NCBI RefSeq assembly: GCF_022012295.1 | Contig: NZ_JAKLTN010000001.1 | Span: 1-64,000, forward strand | Length of the DNA stretch: 64,000 nt | Direction of reading: 5' to 3' | DNA from: Dechloromonas hankyongensis | Lineage (GTDB): Bacteria > Pseudomonadota > Gammaproteobacteria > Burkholderiales > Rhodocyclaceae | Shown here: one piece after another, positions 58,001 to 64,000 of the stretch | Layout of the letters: every line of letters begins with the position of its first letter | Numbering within the stretch: position 1 is the stretch's first letter | Notes under the pieces: generated by a model | Told to the model about the DNA's origin: nothing | Database searches by the model: none | Seen by the model: the letters and a program-made list of their open reading frames with translations, nothing else | Program-made: the position numbers and the translations under genes

Positions 58001-58179
58001 GCTTCCGCCCCATCGTGCTGACCGCCGCCGCGGCGGTGCTGGCCATGATCCCGCTGTCGCGCAACGACTTCTTCGGCCCGATGGCGGTCGCCATCATGGG
58101 CGGCCTGATCGTCGCCACGGCGCTGACCCTGCTCTTTCTGCCGGCGCTGTATGCGGCCTGGTACAAAGTCAGGAATTAG
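55042..58179 (+). CDS. RND efflux transporter, inner-membrane pump
   Basis: A 1045-residue proton-driven pump with two repeats of six helices. Helix 4 carries the paired aspartates of proton relay (GLLVDDAIIAVEM). The large periplasmic loops lie after helices 1 and 7. The N-terminus (LSDWTLHHRTLVGYF, AEDPPFTFKIMVV) is typical of the MexK/VmeI-like branch, not of the metal-exporting CusA group. Start GTG at 55042. Substrates cannot be read from the sequence. It lies with its adaptor between ntrB and glnA. Confidence 0.93.
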   Translation: MSHRFNLSDWTLHHRTLVGYFLLAIALMGVLAYGKLGQAEDPPFTFKIMVVRSLWPGATARQVEQQVTDKIEKKLQETPYIDRVSSFSRPGESTVLFFAKDSTPPGNVPDVFYQVRKKIGDIRHTLPAGVQGPFFNDEYGDVFGNIYALTADGFDYPQLKDQAERIRDELLRVPNVAKVDIFGIQDEKIFVELSNTKLATLGIDQTTIVQALAQQNGVNGSGFFETQQERIQIRPGGAFDTTLAVADTLIRAGNRSFRLGDIATIKRGTIDPPATQVRFGGKRALAIGVSMTKGGDIIQLGKDLHSRIAELQAGLPIGVEIGEAASQPDAVKRSVQAFVQSLAEAVLVVMAVTFLSLGIRTGLVVAISIPLVLAATFLAMSLFNVGLHKVSLGALVLALGLLVDDAIIAVEMMWVKMEQGWERTRAASFAYTSTAGPMLSGTLVTVAGFIPIALAKSSTGEYAFAFFQINAVSLLISWLAAVIAIPWLGYKLLPDPRAAKAASAWEKKAPRLAALVDKLGLNGPAHAEDHDVYGTPFYTRFRLLVAWCVRRRWLVIGITIVLFALSIVGMGKVQKQFFPNSTRLELNVELRLPEGSSIAAIDAEAQRLEAWLAKDKAAHDDFEHYIAYVGSGSPRYYLGLDQQLASSNVSQFVIVARSVEAREALRDRLIRLYDSESFGARANISRIENGPPVGYPVQYRISGEAPEVLRKTAADIAAVMRQEPELSNVNLDWSELSKRIEIEIDQDKARLLGVSSQDIAALLNMSLNGYAVTSFREGEKTIDVVLRGDRDERQHLAALPDLAVPTRAGKSVPLSQIGRLKHGFEPGLIWRRDRLPTITVRGNLYGKTQPATIVGRIQPQIDSIQAALPDGYRIATGGSVEESAKGSGSVMAGIPLFVLAVVTILMIQLQSVSRVAMVLLTAPLGIIGIALFLLIFNQPFGFMALLGTIALFGMIMRNSVILVDQIEQDLAAGKARRDAIVESTVRRFRPIVLTAAAAVLAMIPLSRNDFFGPMAVAIMGGLIVATALTLLFLPALYAAWYKVRN

Positions 58180-58208
58180 GATCGAGCTGCCAGCTTTTGG
58201 CAAAAACA

Positions 58209-58228
58209 GAGGGCGCCGCGGCGCCCTC
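58209..58228. terminator. Hairpin between the RND pump and DUF4124 genes
   Basis: GAGGGCGCC and GGCGCCCTC form a nine-bp stem between convergent genes. There is no strong T-run, only CTCAACTTT on one side. Confidence 0.55.
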
Positions 58229-58264
58229 AACTTTCACTAACAGCTCGATCCCAATAGCTAACCG

Positions 58265-58714
58265 CTACTTCAGGTTTCCCAGTTCCTTTTGGATTGCCTG
58301 GATGTTGCGTTCGTGCTGGCTCACCCGGTCGCGATACGGGGCCGTCCGGTCGCTCGGGCCGCCTTTGGCGGCTTCCTGTTCGGCCAGTTCCTTCTTCGCC
58401 TGCTCCAGATTGCGCTGTTCGCCGGCCAGTTCCTGTTCGAGGATATGGCGGCGATCGCCGTCGCGCGACTTCTGGGTGTCTTCGCCGACCCGCGGGAAGC
58501 CGGCCGGCGACGGATTGGCCGCGGCACCTGCCGGCCGCGCCTTGGGCGCGGGCAGCGTGTTTTCGGGGCCGCTGACAATGGCCTTGCAGTTCTTCTCGAT
58601 GCGTGAATTGGCGATGACGGTCCCGCCGCTGGCATCGACGCATTTGTAAATCGTCTGCGCCGACGCCGTCAGCGGCATCGCAACAACCAGCAGGGTAAGC
58701 AAACTACGTTTCAT
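58265..58714 (-). CDS. DUF4124-domain exported protein
   Basis: A 149-residue protein with a signal peptide (LLTLLVVAMPLTASA), a DUF4124 domain (QTIYKCVDASGGTVIAN, with a second Cys in EKNCKAIV) and a long charged C-terminal coiled coil (about 90-145). The family is common in Betaproteobacteria and of unknown role. The start may be 58714 or 58723. A copy near glnA is frequent in relatives. Confidence 0.85.
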   Translation of the reverse strand: MKRSLLTLLVVAMPLTASAQTIYKCVDASGGTVIANSRIEKNCKAIVSGPENTLPAPKARPAGAAANPSPAGFPRVGEDTQKSRDGDRRHILEQELAGEQRNLEQAKKELAEQEAAKGGPSDRTAPYRDRVSQHERNIQAIQKELGNLK

Positions 58715-58780
58715 CACCGTCATTCCTCATAACTTTTTCAGTCTACCGGACTTAACGACACGGCCACGAAAAAGTGGACA

Positions 58781-58810
58781 AAAAAAAGGCGGGAAACCCG
58801 CCCTTTTTTT
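58781..58810. terminator. Rho-independent terminator of glnA
   Basis: A run of seven A, the stem GGCGGG/CCCGCC with an AAA loop, and a run of seven T form a symmetric terminator, 13 bp beyond the glnA stop. Confidence 0.92.
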
Positions 58811-58823
58811 GACTCAGCCCCGA

Positions 58824-60239
58824 TTAGCAGCTGTAGTACAGATCGAATTCGACCGGGTGGGTCGTCATGCGAACCTTGTTCACTTCTTCCATCTTCAGGC
58901 TGATGTAGGCATCGATCCAGTCGTTGGAGAAGACACCGCCACGGGTCAGGAACTCGTGGTCAGCTTCCAGGGCAGCCAGCGCTTCTTCGAGGGAGGCGCA
59001 GACGGTCGGGATCTGTGCGTCTTCTTCCGGCGGCAGATCGTACAGGTTCTTGGAAGCCGGATCGCCCGGGTGGATCTTGTTCTGGATACCGTCCAGACCA
59101 GCCATCAGCAGGGCGGCGAAGCACAGGTACGGGTTGGCGATCGGATCCGGGAAGCGGGTTTCGATACGACGGGCCTTGGTCGAGGCGACGAACGGGATAC
59201 GGATCGAAGCGGAACGGTTCTTGGCAGAGTAAGCCAGCTTGACCGGAGCTTCGTAGTGCGGGACCAGACGCTTGTAGGAGTTGGTACCCGGGTTGGTGAT
59301 CGCGTTCAGGGCCTTGGCGTGCTTGATGATGCCGCCGATGTAGAACAGGGCGGTTTCAGACAGGCCAGCGTAGCCATCACCGGCGAACAGGTTCTTGCCA
59401 TCCTTCCAGATGGACTGGTGAACGTGCATGCCCGAGCCGTTGTCGCCGACGATCGGCTTCGGCATGAAAGTGGCGGTCTTGCCGTACTGGTGGGCAACGT
59501 TGTGCACCACGTACTTCAGCATCTGGGTCTGGTCGGCACGCTTGACCAGGGTGTTGAACACGGTACCGATTTCGCACTGACCGGCGTTGGCGACTTCGTG
59601 GTGGTGAACTTCAACCGGGCAGCCGATGGCTTCCAGGGTCAGGACCATGGCCGAACGGATATCGTGCAGGCTGTCGACCGGCGGAACCGGGAAGTAGCCG
59701 CCCTTGACGGTCGGACGGTGGCCAGTGGCGCCATTGCCTTCGTTCTTCTCGCCGGAATTCCAGGCCGCTTCAGCGGAGTGGATCTTCAGGGAGCAGCCGG
59801 ACATGTCGACATTCCATTCGACGCCGTCGAAGATGAAGAATTCGGGTTCCGGACCGAAGTAGGCGGTGTCGCCGATGCCGGAGGACTTCAGGTAGGCTTC
59901 AGCGCGCTTGGCGATGGAGCGCGGGTCGCGGTCGTAGCCGCGGCCATCGGCCGGGTCGACAACGTCGCAGGACAGAACGACGGTGGTTTCGTCGAAGAAC
60001 GGGTCGACGTAGGCAGTAGCCGGATCCGGCATCAGCAGCATGTCGGAAGCTTGAATGCCTTTCCAGCCAGCGATGGAGGAGCCGTCGAAAGCGTGGCCGT
60101 TTTCGAACTTGTCTTCGTCGAAGGCGGAAACCGGCACGGTGACGTGCTGTTCTTTGCCACGGGTATCGGTGAAACGGAAATCGACGAACTTGGCGTCGTT
60201 TTCCTTGACCATCTTCATCACGTCTTGCGGGGTTGCCAT
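58824..60239 (-). CDS. glnA: Glutamine synthetase type I
   Basis: GlnA makes glutamine from glutamate and ammonia. The 471-residue subunit is of the adenylylated GSI-beta type, with FDGSSIAGW near residue 55, the metal site [19 protein letters not shown], and the adenylylation Tyr in [12 protein letters not shown] at 60239 follows GGAGACAG. Upstream lie a sigma-54 promoter and two NtrC dyads. Unlike the enteric glnA-ntrB-ntrC row, ntrBC lie about 5 kb away, on the same strand, beyond the RND genes. Confidence 0.97.
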   Translation of the reverse strand: MATPQDVMKMVKENDAKFVDFRFTDTRGKEQHVTVPVSAFDEDKFENGHAFDGSSIAGWKGIQASDMLLMPDPATAYVDPFFDETTVVLSCDVVDPADGRGYDRDPRSIAKRAEAYLKSSGIGDTAYFGPEPEFFIFDGVEWNVDMSGCSLKIHSAEAAWNSGEKNEGNGATGHRPTVKGGYFPVPPVDSLHDIRSAMVLTLEAIGCPVEVHHHEVANAGQCEIGTVFNTLVKRADQTQMLKYVVHNVAHQYGKTATFMPKPIVGDNGSGMHVHQSIWKDGKNLFAGDGYAGLSETALFYIGGIIKHAKALNAITNPGTNSYKRLVPHYEAPVKLAYSAKNRSASIRIPFVASTKARRIETRFPDPIANPYLCFAALLMAGLDGIQNKIHPGDPASKNLYDLPPEEDAQIPTVCASLEEALAALEADHEFLTRGGVFSNDWIDAYISLKMEEVNKVRMTTHPVEFDLYYSC

Positions 60240-60312
60240 AAGAGTCTGTCTCCTAAGAAAACAAGGTGCCGGGCGGAACCGGCAAATCAAAAAATCAAAG
60301 CCCGGAAGTCTT

Positions 60313-60328
60313 AGCAGTAACTATGCCA
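60313..60328 (-). promoter_or_regulatory. Sigma-54 (-24/-12) promoter of glnA
   Basis: On the minus strand TGGCATAGTTACTGCT matches TGGCAC-N5-TTGC, with GG and GC 10 bp apart. The predicted transcript starts near 60302, about 60 nt before the glnA start codon. Confidence 0.75.
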
Positions 60329-60391
60329 AAGGTCAGCGAGCAATCTTTCCATTTTGCCACAAGGAGATGCCGACAATAAACAAAGAATTGA

Positions 60392-60408
60392 CGCACTCTT
60401 ATGGTGCA
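60392..60408. promoter_or_regulatory. NtrC-binding dyad 1 of glnA
   Basis: GCAC-TCTTATG-GTGC with a flanking A fits the NtrC dyad TGCAC-N7-GTGCA. It is centred about 98 bp upstream of the predicted start site. Confidence 0.7.
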
Positions 60409-60421
60409 CAAATGACAACAT

Positions 60422-60438
60422 GGCACTACTTTGGTGCA
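60422..60438. promoter_or_regulatory. NtrC-binding dyad 2 of glnA
   Basis: GCAC-TACTTTG-GTGC followed by A fits the same dyad. It lies 30 bp (about three helix turns) from dyad 1, as in the paired enhancer of enteric glnA. It overlaps the last codons and stop of the cation-efflux gene (stop at 60426-60428). Confidence 0.75.
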
Positions 60439-61595
60439 ACCATGCAGATCAGTGATATATTGTCCACCACGGCATGAGTCTTCAGGCGGGCCGCAACGGC
60501 GCTTTCCGCCTCTTTCAGCGTGTCGCCATTCTTGAAAAAGGCATGATCGAGGAATACCTCGGCCTCGACCCGGCCGTTCAGGTAATGCAGGACGATCTTC
60601 AGCGGCTGCGGCAAACCGACCAGCAAAGGCTGCAAATCGGCGAGCAGGACATCGCGCGACGGCTGCCGGAACGCGAAGGCGTCGGGGTCCATATCGTCTT
60701 CGGGATCGATATGGACCAGCACGTCGAGCACCTCGGGGTGTTCGCGCAAGACCCGGCTACGCGCCGACTCGGCGATGCGATGTCCTTCCGAGACGCTGAT
60801 CCGCGAGGCGACCTGGACGTGGGCATCGACCAGCGCCTGATGCGCCATGCGCCGGGTACGCAGTTGGTGCACGCCGCGCACGCCGGAGGTTTCGAGCAGC
60901 GTCCGACGGATCTGCTCGACCTGCGCTTCGTCGAGCCCGGTATCGATCAATTCCTTGATCGCGCCCCAGGCCAGTTCCGCCCCCATGCGCAGGATCATGA
61001 AGCCCATCAGCGCCGCCGCCAGCAGGTCGAGGAAGGACCAGCCGAGCAGGGCACCGCCGATGCCGACCACGACGACCAGCGCCGACGCCGCATCGGCACG
61101 CGTATGCAGCGCGTTGGCGGTGAGCAGTTGCGAGCGCTGGCGTTCAGCGACGCGGATCAGGTAGCGATACAGCCCTTCCTTGGAAACCACGGTGGCGATG
61201 GCGATCCACAAGGCGGACAACTCCACCACCGGCAGATTCTCGATGTGTTGCAGGCGCATCCCCGATTCCCACAGGATGCCGCCTCCGATCAAGGCCAGCG
61301 ACGCACCCAGCAGTAGCGTGGCCGCCGTCTCCATCCGCGCATGACCGTAGGGATGCGCCGTGTCGGCCGGATGGGCGCTCTGCCGGCTGGCGTAGATGAC
61401 CAGGAAATCGGACAGCAGGTCGGAAAAGGAATGCAGGCCATGCGCGACCAGCGATTGCGAATGCGCCAGCCAGCCGACGATCAACTGAGCGACGGTCATT
61501 ACCAGATTCACCGCAACGCTGACCCACGTTGCTTTCTGCGCCTCGGCCGCGCGCTCCGCCAAGGCGCTTGCCACCGCCTGCTCCCCTTGTCCCAT
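60426..61595 (-). CDS. Cation diffusion facilitator (CDF) transporter
   Basis: A 389-residue metal/proton antiporter with six membrane helices (about 20-215) and a long cytoplasmic C-terminal region with two dimerisation-type domains (to about 385), longer than FieF (300). Metal-site residues are seen in helix 2 (HSFSDLLSD) and helix 5 (HTRADAASA), the His/Asp set expected for zinc, iron or manganese. The last codons carry one of the NtrC sites of glnA. It is divergent from the rhodanese gene. Confidence 0.9.
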   Translation of the reverse strand: MGQGEQAVASALAERAAEAQKATWVSVAVNLVMTVAQLIVGWLAHSQSLVAHGLHSFSDLLSDFLVIYASRQSAHPADTAHPYGHARMETAATLLLGASLALIGGGILWESGMRLQHIENLPVVELSALWIAIATVVSKEGLYRYLIRVAERQRSQLLTANALHTRADAASALVVVVGIGGALLGWSFLDLLAAALMGFMILRMGAELAWGAIKELIDTGLDEAQVEQIRRTLLETSGVRGVHQLRTRRMAHQALVDAHVQVASRISVSEGHRIAESARSRVLREHPEVLDVLVHIDPEDDMDPDAFAFRQPSRDVLLADLQPLLVGLPQPLKIVLHYLNGRVEAEVFLDHAFFKNGDTLKEAESAVAARLKTHAVVDNISLICMVAPK

Positions 61596-61642
61596 CTGCT
61601 CTGCCCTATACTATGGGTTTACGATTCTAGCAGTTGGACCTT

Positions 61643-62095
61643 ATGGGAAAGTTAACCGAAATCCTCAATTTGGCCGCAGCGCGCGGCGAGGCGCTGGAAC
61701 GCCCGTACAAGGGCGACCTGACCCCGCGCGAAGCCTACGAAGTCCTGCAACTGGCGCCCGGCGCCAAGCTGGTCGATGTCCGCACCCGGGCCGAATGGGA
61801 CTGGGTCGGCCGCGTTCCCGGCGCCGTCGAGATCGAGTGGAACCAGTACCCGGGCGGCGGGCGCAACCCCAACTTCATCGCCGAACTGCAACGCCAGGTC
61901 GATCCGCAAGTTCCAGTGGTATTCCTGTGCCGCAGCGGCGTGCGTTCCATCGGCGCCGCCACCCTGGCCACCGAAGCCGGCTACGGCGACTGCTACAACA
62001 TCCTCGAGGGCTTCGAGGGCGACAAGGACACCAACGCGCATCGCGGCAATATCGGCGGCTGGCGCCACGCCGGCTTGCCCTGGATTCAGGGATAA
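61643..62095 (+). CDS. Rhodanese-domain protein
   Basis: A 150-residue single-domain rhodanese with the active-site loop CRSGVRS (Cys near residue 98) and the CH2-like motif LVDVRTRAEWDWVGRVPGA. It could transfer sulfane sulfur. The ATG at 61643 is used; a TTG at 61634 would add three residues. nadA follows after 39 bp, a neighbour that needs an Fe-S cluster, but a functional link is only inference. Confidence 0.9.
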   Translation: MGKLTEILNLAAARGEALERPYKGDLTPREAYEVLQLAPGAKLVDVRTRAEWDWVGRVPGAVEIEWNQYPGGGRNPNFIAELQRQVDPQVPVVFLCRSGVRSIGAATLATEAGYGDCYNILEGFEGDKDTNAHRGNIGGWRHAGLPWIQG

Positions 62096-62134
62096 TACGC
62101 GGCCGTAAAAAACGGCCCATTTCAGAGATCAGCA

Positions 62135-63232
62135 ATGCAGACAGCGACCATTTCCTTCGACCCGTTCAACAGCCTGTCCGACAAGGACTGCCACGAGCGC
62201 ATCCGCGCCGCGCGCGCCAAGCTCGGCAAGAAGGCTGTCATTCTCTGTCACCATTATCAGCGGGCCGACGTTTACCAGTATGCCGACCTGACCGGTGACT
62301 CGCTGAAGCTGTCCCGCCTCGCTTCGCAGACCGATTCGGAGTTCGTCGTTTTCTGCGGCGTACATTTCATGGCCGAAGTCGCCGACATCATGACCGCCCC
62401 GAACCAGACCGCCATCCTGCCCGACCTCGCCGCCGGCTGTTCGATGGCCGACATGGCCAATCTGGCCAAGGTCGAGCGCTGCTGGCGCGAGCTAAACGAA
62501 ATACTCAATGCCGACCAAGAAGTTACCCCAGTCACCTACATCAACTCGGCGGCCGATCTGAAAGCCTTTTGCGGCGAGCACGGCGGTATCGTTTGCACCT
62601 CGTCGAACGCTGGCACCATCGCCAAGTGGGCCTTCGAGCGCCGCCCGAAAGTCCTGTTCTTCCCCGACCAGCACCTCGGCCGGTGGACCGGCCACAACCT
62701 GGGCTTCGCCATGGACGAAATGGTGGTCTGGGACCCCGACCTCGAACTCGGCGGCCTCACCCCGGAACAGATCAAGAAAGCGCGTATCCTGCTATGGAAG
62801 GGCCACTGCTCGGTGCACCAGATGTTCCAGAAATCGCACATCGACGCCTTCCGCGCCAAGCACCCCGAAGGCAAGGTCATCGCCCATCCGGAATGCAATT
62901 TCGAGGTCTGTGCCGCCGCCGACTATGTCGGCTCGACCGAGTACATCGTCAAAACCATCAAGGAAGCGCCGGAAGGTACGCGCTGGCTGGTCGGCACCGA
63001 ACTGAACCTGGTCGACCGCCTGGCCGAAGAGGTCAAGCCGCAGAACAAGATCGTCCAGTTCATGGCCACCACCATCTGCATGTGCTCGACCATGCAGCGC
63101 ATCGACCCGCAGCACCTGGCGTGGACGCTGGAAAACCTGGCCGAAGGCAAGGTGGTCAATCCCATCCGAGTGCCCGAGCACGAGGCCAAGCTGGCCAAGC
63201 TGGCGCTCGACCGGATGCTGGCCATTTCCTGA
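62135..63232 (+). CDS. nadA: Quinolinate synthase NadA
   Basis: NadA condenses iminoaspartate with dihydroxyacetone phosphate to quinolinate in NAD synthesis and holds a [4Fe-4S] cluster. The 365-residue protein shows LCHHYQRADVYQYADLTGDSL, FCGVHFMAEVADIM, the cluster cysteines in LAAGCSMAD, HPECNFEVC and ICMCSTM. nadB and nadC are not in this window. A small hairpin (GGCCG-CGGCC, 62101-62117) lies in the leader. Confidence 0.96.
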   Translation: MQTATISFDPFNSLSDKDCHERIRAARAKLGKKAVILCHHYQRADVYQYADLTGDSLKLSRLASQTDSEFVVFCGVHFMAEVADIMTAPNQTAILPDLAAGCSMADMANLAKVERCWRELNEILNADQEVTPVTYINSAADLKAFCGEHGGIVCTSSNAGTIAKWAFERRPKVLFFPDQHLGRWTGHNLGFAMDEMVVWDPDLELGGLTPEQIKKARILLWKGHCSVHQMFQKSHIDAFRAKHPEGKVIAHPECNFEVCAAADYVGSTEYIVKTIKEAPEGTRWLVGTELNLVDRLAEEVKPQNKIVQFMATTICMCSTMQRIDPQHLAWTLENLAEGKVVNPIRVPEHEAKLAKLALDRMLAIS

Positions 63233-63307
63233 GCGCGGTGCCGTGCTGAATTGACGTAGCGCGAATGCGTAGCCGACCCCTGGCTACGCCCCCAAGCGAA
63301 CTGCCAT

Positions 63308-63334
63308 TAAAAGCCGGGCTTGTTCCCGGCTTTT
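63308..63334 (+). terminator. Rho-independent terminator of nadA
   Basis: AAAAGCCGGG and CCCGGCTTTTT form a hairpin with a T-run, 76 bp after the nadA stop. Confidence 0.9.
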
Positions 63335-63362
63335 TCGTGACATTTTCCCGGTTTTACTGGCG

Positions 63363-63385
63363 AATAGGGACGGCCGTGTCCTATT
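63363..63385. promoter_or_regulatory. Imperfect palindrome before the last gene
   Basis: AATAGGGACGGCC followed by GTGTCCTATT is a nearly symmetric 23-bp element, 69 bp before the start codon. It may be an operator; nothing else identifies it. Confidence 0.3.
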
Positions 63386-63453
63386 TCACGCTTGCTTTTT
63401 CCCCGCTAGACCTAGACTTCAGTCACCCGATAACGACCCACAGGACTGAAAAA

Positions 63454-64000
63454 ATGAAAATCAAATCTGCGGCACTGGTTACTGCAATCGTCACCACCGG
63501 CCTGTGGGCAAGCACCACTTTTGCCGCACCGGTGGTCATGGAAATTTCCGGCGGCAACTGGAGCACCGGATCCGGGTGGGGTGCGGCGTGCACCAACAGC
63601 GCATGCGACCCCGCGCACAGCCTGCTCAACGTCAGTTGGACGGCTGCCGCATTGCTCGGCACGACGCTGACCTTCAACAACGTGATGGACTCCCAAACCA
63701 TCCGCTTCGGCTCGGCCAAGTTCTCCGAAGAGAATGGCAGCATCGACAGCGGCGAAGTGGACAACCTGAGCCTAAGTGCCCTGCTCCAAGTCAAGTCCCT
63801 GGCTTTGCCGAACGCCAGCATCGCCACGGTGGCCGCAACGCTGGGGGTTCTGAAGGAACAAGGTTCACCCAATATCGACCTGGCGGTCAGCTTTGCCCCG
63901 ATCGCGATCCAGCTGGCCGACGGCAGCCTGCTCGACGTGTCGTTCTCCGGCCTGTCGTGGAATTGCCAAGGCACCGACCACTGTACCTGGGCATCCCCGG
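63454..64000 (+). CDS. Exported protein of unknown function (3' end outside the window)
   Basis: The frame is open from ATG 63454 to the window edge (182 codons). It starts with a signal peptide (VTTGLWASTTFAAP) and continues as a Ser/Gly/Asn-rich, probably beta-stranded protein with four cysteines in pairs (ACTNSAC and NCQGTDHC). The look is that of secreted, sortase-like (PEP-CTERM) proteins of Betaproteobacteria, but the C-terminus that would prove it is missing. Confidence 0.6.
   Translation, partial: MKIKSAALVTAIVTTGLWASTTFAAPVVMEISGGNWSTGSGWGAACTNSACDPAHSLLNVSWTAAALLGTTLTFNNVMDSQTIRFGSAKFSEENGSIDSGEVDNLSLSALLQVKSLALPNASIATVAATLGVLKEQGSPNIDLAVSFAPIAIQLADGSLLDVSFSGLSWNCQGTDHCTWASP

Overview
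The window is chromosomal DNA of a high-GC Betaproteobacterium, most likely of the Rhodocyclales (Dechloromonas/Azonexus-like). This is inferred from the blocks of conserved gene order (ftsY-ftsE-ftsX beside an M16 peptidase pair, rsmD and coaD; lolB-ispE-tRNA-Gln-prs-rplY-pth-ychF; ribBA-ribH-nusB-thiL-pgpA; coaE-zapD-yacG), from the nitrogen-regulation genes and from the codon bias. Housekeeping genes dominate. There is no phage, insertion sequence, CRISPR array or integrated island. GTG and TTG starts that overlap the upstream stop codon are common.

Layout. 1-1.6 kb: amtB with a sigma-54/NtrC-type promoter. 1.7-4.8 kb: mltA, divergent from a DUF815 ATPase and a Nudix-ThiE fusion, then a REP-like inverted repeat pair. 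4.9-8.7 kb (minus strand): trpB2, a SPOR protein, coaE, zapD, yacG. 8.8-13.8 kb (plus): a DOMON protein with NamZ muramidase, then a large hybrid histidine kinase with a PhnD-like sensor. 13.9-18.8 kb (minus): a DUF4410 lipoprotein, a Tat-exported FAD oxidoreductase, ftsX, ftsE, ftsY. 19-25 kb: two M16 peptidases, rsmD, coaD, ferredoxin, a dynamin-like GTPase and mutM. 25.9-34.5 kb (plus): TPR protein, lolB, ispE, tRNA-Gln, prs, rplY, pth, ychF and a PAS-GGDEF-EAL protein. 34.5-40.3 kb: a membrane spermidine-synthase-like protein, yceI, ribBA, ribH, nusB, thiL, pgpA.

40.3-49.7 kb is the most unusual part. It holds an orphan HicA-like protein, an Asp-box (BNR) protein paired with a MoaD/ThiS-like protein, tRNA-Arg, an NlpC/P60 lipoprotein, and a Gly/Cys-rich membrane protein preceded by a coupled small ORF. 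Then comes a minus-strand operon of DUF350, SPFH-SHOCT, DUF4178, a 48-residue membrane microprotein and a diguanylate cyclase with a THI5-like periplasmic sensor. This operon looks like a membrane-associated stress module tied to c-di-GMP and is the best candidate for an under-described system.

49.8-64 kb: coaX, birA, ntrC, ntrB (minus), an RND efflux pair (plus), a DUF4124 protein, glnA with a sigma-54 promoter and two NtrC sites lying in or beside the 3' end of a cation-efflux gene, a rhodanese, nadA and the start of an exported protein that runs off the window. Nitrogen control is a theme: ntrBC, glnA and amtB all lie here, and the last two carry matching NtrC dyads and -24/-12 promoters.
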